Below, piece by piece: positions 46,509 to 55,332 of a stretch of DNA of 64,000 nucleotides. The notes under the pieces were generated by a model that worked only from the letters and a program-made list of their open reading frames with translations, made no database searches and was not told where the DNA came from. The position numbers and the translations under genes were made by a program. The stretch spans positions 1-64,000 of the forward strand of contig JAFWZP010000077.1 in the NCBI GenBank assembly GCA_017522255.1, given 5' to 3'. This stretch comes from Bacteroidales bacterium (GTDB lineage: Bacteria > Bacteroidota > Bacteroidia > Bacteroidales > P3). The stretch's first letter is position 1, and every line of letters starts with the position of its first letter.

Positions 46509-47876
46509 ATGATTATCAAGATTAAATATATACGTGTTTGGTTGATTTCTATGTTGATGTGCATTGTTCCCAATCTTAACGCACAGCAGCAAGATTCTTT
46601 ATATTTAAACACTATTGATGCTAATAATATTACTACTATAATTGATAGTGTTTCGTATCGTACATTGGATAGTTTGTTGCAACAGATGAACTATCTAAAA
46701 GAAGAAAACAAGTCACAAGTGGAATACATTACAGTACTCGAAACAACTATCGATTCTATAAAAAAGGAAGGTGTAAAGAATGAAAATTTGCTTAAAGTAG
46801 TAGATTCATTGAATGGCGAAGTGGCTTATTTTACAGGTATAAGTAAAAAACAAACAGGTCGTATATTGTATCTGGAACGTTTGTGCGATTCGCTTATAAG
46901 TACCAACGAATCATATCAGCAACGTTTGAAAGAAAAAAACAAACTGTTGGAAGAAAAGATAACAGCACTTCAAGAAAAAGAGACTCTATTCAACGAAAAG
47001 GAAAAACTATATCAAGATGCCATAAACAACAGCAATGTGGATAAAGTAAAATTGGAAGGATTGTTGGACGTGAAAAATGTAAGCATCGAAGCCAAAGCCA
47101 AAGAAATTGAATATTTGCAAAAGAGTATTACTGAAAAAGAAATATCGCTTGACAGACAAATGGCCGATTATCAAAAGGTAACCATAGAAAGAGAACACTA
47201 CCGCCTGCTTGTGGATACACTTAGAATAAAACTTAACGAGGCTGAACGTACAATACTTAAAACCAACGAGGCTCTTAAATATACCGAACGTAGGGCAGTC
47301 GAGGCCGAAGCTCAAATAAAGCAAGCGACCAACAAAAAGAAAAAGGTGAGGGTAATACAAGGTTTGGCTATGCGTTTGTATCGTACCCCCGATTGGAGTA
47401 CACGTCCTGTGCAAATAGAAAAGCCTGATGGCACCGGATTGGAAACGGTTTACAGGATAACCAATAAAAATGCCGGAGCTGTTGAATTTGACTTTATTAC
47501 CGGTGCTTCGGTTATGCTTTGGGATCTTACTCATTATTTCAACACTTCGGTAAAAGATACTATAACCAATATTCCAAAGAAAATAAAACGTTTCGACCAA
47601 GAGTTTTCTTACGATCTTGGATTATACATAGGCTTTGGAGGTTCTAATCTTTTCAAAAACTTCTATATAGGTCCTTCGTTTAAGTTTATAGATTTCTTCC
47701 ATGTGGCTGTAGGTGCCAATGTGGCTGAATATGAGGCGTTGGTAGATGGATTCAATGAAGGTGATGAGTTGCCTGCCGGTTTCTCCATCGACGATCAAAC
47801 TACAGATGTATGGAAAGTAACTTTATTTTTGAGTATAAGTTTAGACCTTGACTTTTTGTCTTACATAAAAAAATAA
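46509..47876 (+). CDS. exported coiled-coil protein with predicted barrel C-terminus
   Basis: 455 residues with a signal peptide ending NLNAQQ. Residues about 50-275 are a long coiled coil (LLQQMNYLKEENKSQVEYIT, ALQEKETLFNEKEKLYQDAI, EAERTILKTNEALKYTERRA). After a basic break (KKKKVRVIQGLAMRLYRTPD) the last 150 residues alternate hydrophobic/polar positions (FSYDLGLYIGFGGSNLFKNF, KVTLFLSISLDLDFLSY) like a small outer-membrane barrel. Not a named family to me. Its plan resembles the protein at 239, so the two may share a scaffold role. Confidence 0.75.
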   Translation: MIIKIKYIRVWLISMLMCIVPNLNAQQQDSLYLNTIDANNITTIIDSVSYRTLDSLLQQMNYLKEENKSQVEYITVLETTIDSIKKEGVKNENLLKVVDSLNGEVAYFTGISKKQTGRILYLERLCDSLISTNESYQQRLKEKNKLLEEKITALQEKETLFNEKEKLYQDAINNSNVDKVKLEGLLDVKNVSIEAKAKEIEYLQKSITEKEISLDRQMADYQKVTIEREHYRLLVDTLRIKLNEAERTILKTNEALKYTERRAVEAEAQIKQATNKKKKVRVIQGLAMRLYRTPDWSTRPVQIEKPDGTGLETVYRITNKNAGAVEFDFITGASVMLWDLTHYFNTSVKDTITNIPKKIKRFDQEFSYDLGLYIGFGGSNLFKNFYIGPSFKFIDFFHVAVGANVAEYEALVDGFNEGDELPAGFSIDDQTTDVWKVTLFLSISLDLDFLSYIKK

Positions 47877-47885
47877 TATAGAGAT

Positions 47886-48398
47886 ATGCTTGATGAAAAA
47901 ATACCACAATGGGTGGCAGTAAAAACTATGTCGCGACACGAAAAGGTTGTACATGATGCTTTGAAAGCTAAAGAGTATGAGGTGTATTTGCCTCTAAAAA
48001 GAGAGTTGCGTAAAAGGAGCGATAGAAAAACATGGGTTCAAGTGCCACTTATTTCTACCTACGTGTTTTGTAAGATAATAAAAAAGGATTTATTTTGGGT
48101 AAACAACGAAAAGAGTGTGTCGAAGGTGGTAGAGTTTGGTGGCAGTGTGGCTATAGTATCAGAAGAAGAGATAGAAGCTATGAAATTGCTTGTTAATTCG
48201 GCAACAGAGTTGTATGTAAAAAACATATTAGACCTAAGAAAAGGGAAAAAGGTAAGAATATTGTCGGGAGAATGTGAAGGCTTGGAAGGATATATTATAA
48301 ATGATTGTAAAGATGGTAATTTTGCAGTAAAGATAGAGTCTCTTTCGATAATGATACAAACAACCATAGAAAAAGAGTATTTGCAAATAATTGAATAA
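47886..48398 (+). CDS. UpxY/RfaH-like transcription antiterminator
   Basis: 170 residues of the NusG type: NGN domain (QWVAVKTMSRHEKVVHDALK, EVYLPLKRELRKRSDRKTWV, VPLISTYVFCKI) and a KOW-containing C-terminus (VRILSGECEGLEGYI). In Bacteroides, UpxY-type proteins sit at the head of capsular polysaccharide operons and stop premature termination. Here no polysaccharide genes follow, only a DUF2807 protein and a lipoprotein, so this is an orphan or controls a distant locus. Confidence 0.85.
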   Translation: MLDEKIPQWVAVKTMSRHEKVVHDALKAKEYEVYLPLKRELRKRSDRKTWVQVPLISTYVFCKIIKKDLFWVNNEKSVSKVVEFGGSVAIVSEEEIEAMKLLVNSATELYVKNILDLRKGKKVRILSGECEGLEGYIINDCKDGNFAVKIESLSIMIQTTIEKEYLQIIE

Positions 48399-48419
48399 TA
48401 ACATATGAATCTATTAATT

Positions 48420-49142
48420 ATGAAAACATTTCTTTTGTCGTGTTTTGCTGCTTTATTGGCTTTGATAGGACTAAACAACTGTGCTGTTGCAACAAATAGT
48501 GATGTAATAACCCAAAATGTAAGGGTGTTGGAATTCTATAAGATAGAGGTCAATGGCATAGACGCTCAAATACGTTATTCGCAGTCCGATATTAATGAGG
48601 TGAATGTTACCACCAACGAGTATCTTCACGATATGCTTAGCATAGTGGTAGACGTTAACACATTGGTGATAAAACCAACAGATAAGTACAAAAAGAACCG
48701 AAAAAAAGCCACTTGTTTGATTATAGACATAACATCTACAAACATAGAGATGATAAAAAATAATAGCAATTCTAACATACAGTTTATGACCGAGATAAAC
48801 ACTCCCGAACTAAGAATAGAAAATATAGGAAAAGGCAGTATATCGGGTATGAAATCGGTAGATGTTGGTGTGTTGGAAATAGAAAATACCAATGCAGGAA
48901 ACATTACTATGGTGGGAAAGATAGAGAAAGCCGAAATCTTGTTGTTGGGTACCGGTAAATTAAACTTAGAAAACTGCTCGATAAAACGTTGCAAATGCGA
49001 GCATTCAGGAGTGGGAGATGTCTATGTATATGCTGTAGATACTTTGGATGTGAATATATTTGGCAAAGGTAACGTATACTATATGGGCGAGCCAAAAATA
49101 AAACAAGAAATATTAGGAACAGGCAGATTGATAAAACGTTAA
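48420..49142 (+). CDS. DUF2807 lipoprotein (head GIN domain)
   Basis: About 240 residues. The signal peptide ends with a lipobox-like GLNNCA. The rest is a run of short beta repeats (FYKIEVNGIDAQIRYSQSD, IENIGKGSISGMKSVDVGVL, LENCSIKRCKCEHSGVGDVY, LDVNIFGKGNVYYMGEPKI) typical of DUF2807, a right-handed beta-helix 'putative adhesin' domain. Lipidation suggests outer-membrane placement. An earlier ATG at 48405 would add five residues. Confidence 0.85.
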   Translation: MKTFLLSCFAALLALIGLNNCAVATNSDVITQNVRVLEFYKIEVNGIDAQIRYSQSDINEVNVTTNEYLHDMLSIVVDVNTLVIKPTDKYKKNRKKATCLIIDITSTNIEMIKNNSNSNIQFMTEINTPELRIENIGKGSISGMKSVDVGVLEIENTNAGNITMVGKIEKAEILLLGTGKLNLENCSIKRCKCEHSGVGDVYVYAVDTLDVNIFGKGNVYYMGEPKIKQEILGTGRLIKR

Positions 49143-49149
49143 TAAAGAT

Positions 49150-49611
49150 ATGAAAAAAAGAATATTACAAAAAGCATTGATAATATTATTAGCACTTGGT
49201 GCCACAACTATGGTGAGTTGCAAAGACGAACCGGAGGAAGATAATATAAGTAAATACGATATAGTGTATTACAAATGGCACTTGACAAAATTTGTGGATA
49301 TACCAAACAAGATAGAAAAATTTCCACAAATGAACTCCGATAATGTATATTGGATAAAGTTCGACAGTCAAAACGACAACTTTAGCGGTCGCACTTACTC
49401 CAACTCCATAAAAGGATTGTACCAAATGAATGTAGAAAATAAAACACTTGTTTTCAGTAATCTAACTACCGGAAATGCCCTTGAGCTATACGATGGCGAC
49501 AAGTTTTTTAGCACATTATCACTTATCCAAAACTTTCATCTATCGGGCGACACTTTACGTCTGCTATACAACAATAAGATGAATTATATGCAGTTCGAAA
49601 AAATAGAATAG
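49150..49611 (+). CDS. small lipoprotein of unknown function
   Basis: 153 residues with a lipobox (TTMVSCKDE). The mature part contains YDIVYYKWHLTKFVDIPNK and short strands like META- or lipocalin-type small beta proteins of Bacteroidota, ending in a YNNKMNYMQFEKIE strand. Seven bases after the DUF2807 gene. Function unknown. Confidence 0.75.
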   Translation: MKKRILQKALIILLALGATTMVSCKDEPEEDNISKYDIVYYKWHLTKFVDIPNKIEKFPQMNSDNVYWIKFDSQNDNFSGRTYSNSIKGLYQMNVENKTLVFSNLTTGNALELYDGDKFFSTLSLIQNFHLSGDTLRLLYNNKMNYMQFEKIE

Positions 49612-49647
49612 CATTTTTATTGATTATTGGCACAGTTGCCCTCCCTG

Positions 49648-49690
49648 AATAGGATATATATCTTACCTCAAAAAAGATATATATCCTATT
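49648..49690 (+). terminator. 17-bp perfect hairpin terminator
   Basis: aataggatatatatctt and aagatatatatcctatt around nine bases, then tttgtt. Closes the 46.5-49.6 kb gene group. Confidence 0.88.
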
Positions 49691-49757
49691 TTGTTAATAT
49701 GTATATATTATCTACCTAACATATATATGAAAAACAGCCTCCACACTTGCTGTCCCA

Positions 49758-49858
49758 AACCATGCGGTTTAGCCATCAAAAGTGCCATAGTTTTGATCCG
49801 TAACTATGGCACTTTTGGGTCGTAAACCACAGGGTTATGAATGCCAAACCGCATGGTT
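49758..49858. repeat. nested double palindrome
   Basis: An outer perfect pair aaccatgcggttt / aaaccgcatggtt (49758-49770, 49846-49858) encloses an inner perfect pair aaaagtgccatagtt / aactatggcactttt (49778-49792, 49802-49816). The inner word aaaagtgccata recurs in the hairpin at 63938-63976 and, partly, in repeat copy A that starts 24 bases further on. Confidence 0.85.
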
Positions 49859-49881
49859 ATGATTTATATCCTTTACCTGCC

Positions 49882-50083
49882 GGTTGAGAAGCTTGATACT
49901 ATGGTTGTAAATCTTGATGTAAAGAGTGAAAAAGTGGCACTTTTTGAGGTAGAATGTGGCACTTTTTACTTTAAAAAGTGCCACTTTTTACCAAAAATAT
50001 GGCACATTTTCGATGAAAACCTCAAAGTTTGCAACGATAACCTCAAGGATTGCGACGAAAAGGTAAAGGAATTTTTGTCTCAT
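49882..50083 (+). repeat. hairpin-core repeat, copy A
   Basis: The frame ggttgagaagcttgatacta, tggttgtaaatcttgatgta, agagtgaaaaagtg is followed by a core of gtggcacttttt-type words in both orientations, then gatgaaaacctcaaagtttg, caacgataacctcaagg, gaaaaggtaaaggaattttt. It ends on the stop codon of the gene at 50083. Same frame as copies B, C and D but with a different core. Confidence 0.8.
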
Positions 50084-51189
50084 TAGAACATTATCCCACA
50101 ATCGTAGGGTACAAGCACTTTACCTGTCATATCTGTTAAGCGATGTTCTTCTTGGCTGAATATGAATTTTACAGATGTTCCATTTCGTTTCACCTGTACT
50201 TTTTCTTCGACCAACCCTAACCAATCGTTCCAAAAATAGGCTGTTAGTTCGGCAGTGCTATCGCTTGTTATTTCTACCTTGTTTTTGATTGGTGGTAACT
50301 CTTCCAACTTACTTTTCAATTCTTGTGCTATTTTATTCCTGCCTACATAAAAACTTGATATTACCTCATCTTTTACCGAAAACACCAACCATGATTCAGA
50401 ATAATAAGAGTGCCAATATCTAAGTAAATATCTGTTTGATACCTCTAATTGGAAAGCGCTCCAAATACCTTCGGGAGTAAACTCCACATTCATATAATCG
50501 AGTATGTTTTCACTCTTTTTTAATGATAGTTTCTTTCTTTGTTTTGGTTTATCTGCTTTTCTACAGTAATAATGAGCTATACCACCCAATCCCCCTCTAC
50601 TATAAACCACATCCAACACATAGCCTGTTTTCATACTGACACCTTCCAAATGTGTCAATATTGTATCTATATTTCTCACGCTTTTTACTGCCTTACAGCT
50701 ATCTATCAATTCATCATTTTTTTTATTTAACGTCTTATTTAAGCTATTTACAGCTTTTCTATAGTCTATATATATTTCTCTGTACGAATCTATATAATTC
50801 GGCGTTGCGATCTTGAGTTGCCTTTCCCAAATATGATTACCTTTAATACTATACCAACGGTTATACATCTCCAATGTGTCAATATAACAATTGGAACTTA
50901 TAGTCAGTACGGTGTCAAATCTCTCAAATCCTACACCTCTAAACGTCAGTGTATATCTCCCGTTGGGAATACTATCTATATAATATCTACCACCAAGGTC
51001 GGTTTGACAGCCTCCTATGTGTATTCTTTCTGTAGTATCCATTAATATTACATTCATAAAAGGCTCTGCAGCTAATTTATTCTCGGAATACCTTGCCATA
51101 ACACAGCCTTTTACACTATACAGCTTTTCTTGAGCAAATGCTACTATGGGTAATAGAGTAAGTAGAAGTGCTATAATCTTATGTTTCAT
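50083..51189 (-). CDS. exported paralogue 4 (carboxypeptidase-regulatory-like domain)
   Basis: About 368 residues with signal peptide MKHKIIALLLTLLPIVAFAQ. Residues about 22-105 are a CarboxypepD_reg-like beta-sandwich (YSVKGCVMARYSENKLAAEP, GGCQTDLGGRYYIDSIPNGR, YTLTFRGVGFERFDTVLTIS). The remaining 260 residues (IYIDYRKAVNSLNKTLNKK, MNVEFTPEGIWSAFQLEVSN, SVKDEVISSFYVGRNK, SDSTAELTAYFWNDWLGLVE) are shared only with the three genes upstream. The start is the ATG at 51189, shared by the paralogues, rather than the earlier codon at 51222. Second gene of a two-gene operon, 11 bases after its partner. Function unknown; secreted or periplasmic. Confidence 0.8.
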   Translation of the reverse strand: MKHKIIALLLTLLPIVAFAQEKLYSVKGCVMARYSENKLAAEPFMNVILMDTTERIHIGGCQTDLGGRYYIDSIPNGRYTLTFRGVGFERFDTVLTISSNCYIDTLEMYNRWYSIKGNHIWERQLKIATPNYIDSYREIYIDYRKAVNSLNKTLNKKNDELIDSCKAVKSVRNIDTILTHLEGVSMKTGYVLDVVYSRGGLGGIAHYYCRKADKPKQRKKLSLKKSENILDYMNVEFTPEGIWSAFQLEVSNRYLLRYWHSYYSESWLVFSVKDEVISSFYVGRNKIAQELKSKLEELPPIKNKVEITSDSTAELTAYFWNDWLGLVEEKVQVKRNGTSVKFIFSQEEHRLTDMTGKVLVPYDCGIMF

Positions 51190-51200
51190 AATGATATATT

Positions 51201-52313
51201 TTAGTTTATTATTACGCCACAATTGTAGGGTACAAGCACTTTGCCTGTCATATCTGTTTGGTCATATTTTTCTTGAGTAAATAAGAATTTTACAGATGTA
51301 CCTTCTCGTTTTACTTGCACTTTCTCTTCTACCAACCCTAACCAATTGTTCCAAAAATAGGCTGTAAGTTCGGCAGTGCTATCGCTTATTATTTCTACCT
51401 TGTTTTTGATTGGAGGCAACTCTTCCAACTTGCCTTTCAATTCTTGTGCTGTTTTATTTCTGCCAACATAAAAACTTGATATTATCTCATCTTTTATAGA
51501 GAACACCAACCACGATTCGGAATAATAACCAGTCCCGAATTTATACAAATATCTGTTCGATATTTCCAATTGGAAGGCACTCCAAATTCCCTCGGGAGTA
51601 AACTCCACATTCATATAATTGAGTATGTTTTCACCCTTTATCATAGGAGGGTTCTTGCATTTTTTTGCCTCATTAGTCCTATGACAATAATAATGAGTGC
51701 CACCTCCTACGCCACCATAGTAATAATATACATCTAATACATAACCTGCTTTCAAACTTACTCCTCTCAAGTGAGTTAATATTGTATTTATATTTCTCAC
51801 TCTCTTTAATGCATTATGAAGTTCTTTATAAGGGTGTTGTATTTTTTTATCCAATGTCTTGTTAAAATCGTTTACTGCCGTTCTGTAATCTATGTATATT
51901 TCTCTGTATATATCAGCGTAGTCCGGAACACCTATTTCGAGTTGTCTTTCCCATATACGATTACCATTTATATTATACCAACGATTATATATTTTCACAG
52001 TATCGATACTGTAATCGGAATTTATAGTCAATATTGTATCATAACTCTCACTCCCTATAGCACTGACACTTAATAAATATCTTCCTTTGGGGATACTGTC
52101 TATATAATACATGCCATCAAAATCGGTTTTGCAATCTCCTATGTGTATCTTTTCTGTAGTATCTGTCACTATTACATTCATAAAGGGTTCAGGATATGAT
52201 TCATTCTCAGAATTTCTTATCACAACACAACCTTTTATACTATACAGATTTTCTTGAGCAAATGCTACTATTGGTAGCAATATTATTAACAATGTTATAA
52301 TCTTATGTTTCAT
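51201..52313 (-). CDS. exported paralogue 3
   Basis: About 370 residues; signal peptide MKHKIITLLIILLPIVAFAQ, then CarboxypepD_reg-like domain (YSIKGCVVIRNSENESYPEP, GDCKTDFDGMYYIDSIPKGR) and the shared C-terminal region (IYIDYRTAVNDFNKTLDKK, VEFTPEGIWSAFQLEISNRY, TAELTAYFWNNWLGLVEEKV). It is the closest relative of paralogue 4 and begins 34 bases after a TAATTTTG promoter box. The gene pair 3-4 mirrors pair 1-2, so the operon was duplicated as a unit. Confidence 0.8.
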   Translation of the reverse strand: MKHKIITLLIILLPIVAFAQENLYSIKGCVVIRNSENESYPEPFMNVIVTDTTEKIHIGDCKTDFDGMYYIDSIPKGRYLLSVSAIGSESYDTILTINSDYSIDTVKIYNRWYNINGNRIWERQLEIGVPDYADIYREIYIDYRTAVNDFNKTLDKKIQHPYKELHNALKRVRNINTILTHLRGVSLKAGYVLDVYYYYGGVGGGTHYYCHRTNEAKKCKNPPMIKGENILNYMNVEFTPEGIWSAFQLEISNRYLYKFGTGYYSESWLVFSIKDEIISSFYVGRNKTAQELKGKLEELPPIKNKVEIISDSTAELTAYFWNNWLGLVEEKVQVKREGTSVKFLFTQEKYDQTDMTGKVLVPYNCGVIIN

Positions 52314-52346
52314 ATATCGCAATTTTCTATATTAACTATGCGACTG

Positions 52347-52354
52347 CAAAATTA
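52347..52354 (-). promoter_or_regulatory. -7 box in a duplicated promoter module (copy 2)
   Basis: TAATTTTG on the minus strand, within a stretch of about 50 bases (plus strand tgcaaaattacacattttta, then ttcaataaatacgctgtatt) shared with 54904-54955 and, less exactly, with 57406-57455. Confidence 0.75.
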
Positions 52355-52426
52355 CACATTTTTATTCAATAAATACGCTGTATTGGATAAAAAATGCACA
52401 CTTTTTTCAAACCTTTCTACTAATAA

Positions 52427-52654
52427 TGGATAAAAGAGTAGGAGGGAGTAGCCCGTTGTTTTCCTTGAGCAAATGGTTGCGAAGCTTGATGCTATGGTTG
52501 AAAACTTTGAGGTAAGGTGTGAAAAAGTGTGATCGTTTGGGGTAAACGATCACATCGTTTACCCCAAACGATCACACCATTTCGATGAAAACCTCAAGCT
52601 TTGCAACGAAAAGGTAAAGTTTTACAACGAAAAGGTAAAGAAATTTTTGTCTTA
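52427..52654 (+). repeat. hairpin-core repeat, copy B
   Basis: Starts aggagggagtagcccgttgt, then ggttgcgaagcttgatgcta and gaaaactttgaggtaaggtg. The core is a near-perfect hairpin made of gtgtgatcgtttggggtaaa and its complement. The right frame is gatgaaaacctcaagctttg followed by gcaacgaaaaggtaaag twice. It ends on the stop codon of the gene at 52655. The frames themselves pair (ggttgcgaagcttga with tcaagctttgcaac). Confidence 0.85.
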
Positions 52655-53680
52655 TTAAAATAATATTCCACACTTGTAGGGTACTAAAACTTTATATGAT
52701 GTACGGGGATCGGGCTTCTCTTTGTTGTAGAATATAAATCTTACGGACTTCCCATCTTGCTCTACAAACACCTTTTCTTCAATCAATCCTTGCCAATCAT
52801 TCCAAAAATAGGCTGTAAGTTCGGCTGTACTATCGCTCGTTATTATTACTTGGTTTTTTAGTGGCAGTAGTTGCATTATCTTGTTTTTTGCTTCTTGTTT
52901 CTTTTCGTTCCGTTTTCCAAGACATGATGTTATTTCTTCTGTCGAAAATATTATAGAGAGAGCATCATAACAATAACTGCAAGTAATAGGTCTATAAAAA
53001 TACGACTTTTTCAGTTGAAACGCACTCCATATTCCTTGTGGAGTGAAGTCTACTTCAATGTATTCGTCCATCGTGTAAAGTTTGGTTATAGCTTTCTTTT
53101 TGCTAAACTTTTTGTGCATAACAATGCCCGAACCATATTCATACTTAGCTTTCCATCCTGCTTTAATATGTATTCCCTTTAGCGGAGATAGTAACGAATC
53201 TATGTTATAAGTAAGGTTTCCATCTTTTTTATAGAACCGGTTCAGAGCTTTTCTATATTCGAAGTATGTTTGTTCGTAAAAGTTAGTGTAGGTGCTATAT
53301 CTCTTATTTTGAACTATATTTATGTAATACTCCACTATTTTGTTCATCTTCCAGTAGAATATTGTATCCATATTCGTGTTGGATTCTATAGTTAATAATG
53401 TGTCGAATTTATCATATCCTATGTATCTAAGATTTAGAGTGTATTCTCCTTTTGGGATATTATAGATATGGTATTTTCCATTAGTATCAGTCTGACAACC
53501 ACCCACTATTTTTCCTGTACTGTCTGTCAGCATGACGTTTACAAATGGTACTGCACATAAATTATCATCAATATCAAAATCATTCTCTATGATATATCCT
53601 TCAATGCTGTATAATTCTTCCTGTGCAAATGTCGCTATAGGTAACAGAGTAAGTAGAAGTGCTATAATCTTATGTTTCAT
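52655..53680 (-). CDS. exported paralogue 2
   Basis: 341 residues; signal peptide MKHKIIALLLTLLPIATFAQ and CarboxypepD_reg-like domain (YSIEGYIIENDFDIDDNLCA, VGGCQTDTNGKYHIYNIPKG, YTLNLRYIGYDKFDTLLTIE). The most divergent of the four in the middle, but its end (EKPDPRTSYKVLVPYKCGIL) is nearly identical in DNA to the end of paralogue 1, over about 55 bases, which points to gene conversion. It follows paralogue 1 by 12 bases. Confidence 0.8.
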   Translation of the reverse strand: MKHKIIALLLTLLPIATFAQEELYSIEGYIIENDFDIDDNLCAVPFVNVMLTDSTGKIVGGCQTDTNGKYHIYNIPKGEYTLNLRYIGYDKFDTLLTIESNTNMDTIFYWKMNKIVEYYINIVQNKRYSTYTNFYEQTYFEYRKALNRFYKKDGNLTYNIDSLLSPLKGIHIKAGWKAKYEYGSGIVMHKKFSKKKAITKLYTMDEYIEVDFTPQGIWSAFQLKKSYFYRPITCSYCYDALSIIFSTEEITSCLGKRNEKKQEAKNKIMQLLPLKNQVIITSDSTAELTAYFWNDWQGLIEEKVFVEQDGKSVRFIFYNKEKPDPRTSYKVLVPYKCGILF

Positions 53681-53692
53681 GATGATATATTT

Positions 53693-54835
53693 TTAAAACA
53701 TTACTCCACAATTGTAGGGTACTAAAACTTTATATGATGTACGGGGATCGGGCTTCTCTTTGTTGTAATGAATAAATTGCACTGTTTCGTCTATACGTTT
53801 CACATGTACCTTTTCTTCTACAAGTCCTTTCCATTCACTCCAATAGTAATATGTTATGCTGGCATTGTCGGAATTTATTATCTTTATTTTATTTTTGATA
53901 GGAGGCACTTCGTTCAGCTTTTGCCAAAGGTCTTTATTAAATTTATCGTATTTAGATACGCTATGTAAAATTTCATCTTCTACCGAAAATACATGCCACG
54001 ATTCAAAATAATAAGTATGCCACGACTTAAATAAATATCTCTTGGATACATTAAGCAGAAAAGCACTCCAAATACCTTCGGGTGTAAAATCTACATTCAT
54101 ATAATTCAGTATATTGTCGTTAAAGTATTTTGAGCATTCTTTATTCAATTTTGGCTCATTGGTTTTGCGACAATAATAGTGTGCTAAACCATTACCCCAA
54201 TTAGAAGAATGAAATATATCTAACACATATCCGGGTTTTAAACTGATGTCTTTCAAATGAGTTAGCATTACATTTACATTCTCTATGTCGTTCAGAGTGT
54301 CAACAAAATCTTCAAACGATGCACCTCTGTCTTCAATACGCTTTTGCAATTCTTCGTTCAAGCTATCTACAGTTTTTCTATAATCTATGTATATTTCTCT
54401 GTAGAAATCTGAATAATCAGGTGTTGGCATCTTGAGTTGTCTTTGCCAAATATAATGGTCGGCAATGTGTAAATCTGTATTGTTACGTATATTTAATGTG
54501 TCAAAGTCACAAACCGAGTCTATGGTAATTATCGTATCGGTATAGCTATCAATACTCCATGCAAAAACCAATCTATATGTCCCTTTGGGAATATCAGTAG
54601 CTTCAAAATATCCATTGCTATCCATCGTAAATTCGGAAACAAGAGCTTCATTTGTATCTTTCACCTGCATATAGGAAAAACCATACGCAAAAGGATTATT
54701 TATAATTCCTTTAATGGAAACTGTTTCAATATTATTCTTTGAGGTTGTAGTATTAGTCTTATCGCTCCTTTTGGTAGTGCAACATACAGAACTTACTCCA
54801 ATAACAACTGAAATAAAAATAATTAACTTTTTCAT
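53693..54835 (-). CDS. lipoprotein paralogue 1
   Basis: 380 residues. Unlike the other three, it has a lipoprotein signal peptide (MKKLIIFISVVIGVSSVCCT), so this member is lipid-anchored. Then come a CarboxypepD_reg-like domain (SIKGIINNPFAYGFSYMQVK, EFTMDSNGYFEATDIPKGTY) and the shared C-terminal region (EIYIDYRKTVDSLNEELQKR, VDFTPEGIWSAFLLNVSKRY, YYYWSEWKGLVEEKVHVKR). First gene of its operon, 71 bases after the promoter box at 54907. Confidence 0.8.
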   Translation of the reverse strand: MKKLIIFISVVIGVSSVCCTTKRSDKTNTTTSKNNIETVSIKGIINNPFAYGFSYMQVKDTNEALVSEFTMDSNGYFEATDIPKGTYRLVFAWSIDSYTDTIITIDSVCDFDTLNIRNNTDLHIADHYIWQRQLKMPTPDYSDFYREIYIDYRKTVDSLNEELQKRIEDRGASFEDFVDTLNDIENVNVMLTHLKDISLKPGYVLDIFHSSNWGNGLAHYYCRKTNEPKLNKECSKYFNDNILNYMNVDFTPEGIWSAFLLNVSKRYLFKSWHTYYFESWHVFSVEDEILHSVSKYDKFNKDLWQKLNEVPPIKNKIKIINSDNASITYYYWSEWKGLVEEKVHVKRIDETVQFIHYNKEKPDPRTSYKVLVPYNCGVMF

Positions 54836-54906
54836 TTTACGACTATTTTATTTATAACAAACTAATTATAGCTATATTGGTATGTAACTATAGTGATTTT
54901 GATTTG

Positions 54907-54914
54907 CAAAATTA
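54907..54914 (-). promoter_or_regulatory. -7 box in the duplicated promoter module (copy 1)
   Basis: TAATTTTG on the minus strand, in the same 50-base module as at 52347. Confidence 0.75.
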
Positions 54915-54980
54915 CACATTTTTATTCAATAAATACGCTGTATTGGATAAAAATGTATGTTTTTAAACCTTTCTACTAAT

Positions 54981-55209
54981 AATGAGTGAAAGATTAGGAG
55001 GGAGTAGCCCGTTGTTTTCCCTGAGCAAACGGTTGCGAAGCTTGATGCTATGGTTGAAAACTTTGAGGTAGGGTGCGAAAAAGTGTGTCCTTTTAGGGTA
55101 AAAAGAGTGTCTTTTTAGTGCAAAAAGACACTCTTTTTTGATGAAAACCTCAACCTTTGCAACGATAAAATTAAGGATTGCAACGGTAAGGTAAAGGAAT
55201 TTTTTGGGA
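54981..55209 (+). repeat. hairpin-core repeat, copy C
   Basis: Same left frame as copy B (taggagggagtagcccgttg, ggttgcgaagcttgatgcta, gaaaactttgaggtagggtg). The core is built of gtgtccttttagggtaaaaa, gagtgtcttttt and aaaaagacactctttt. The right frame is gatgaaaacctcaacctttg, gcaacgataaaattaagg, then gtaaaggaatttttt. The stretch from the promoter module through the left frame is shared with copy B (tctactaataatg). Confidence 0.85.
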
Positions 55210-55332
55210 ATAAAGTATTCTGATACATTAGTAACAGAGTTGGCTTATGTAATCTTCTGACTTTTATTATTCAAACAATAAAACCAAAAACGTAGCGTTA
55301 GTTCGGTATTAAACAAAAAAAATAGAATGATT

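Noticed and set aside
49841-50086. 81-codon ORF through repeat copy A
   Set aside because: The frame corresponds to repeat DNA. In copies B and C the same frame is broken by early stops, so it is not conserved as protein.
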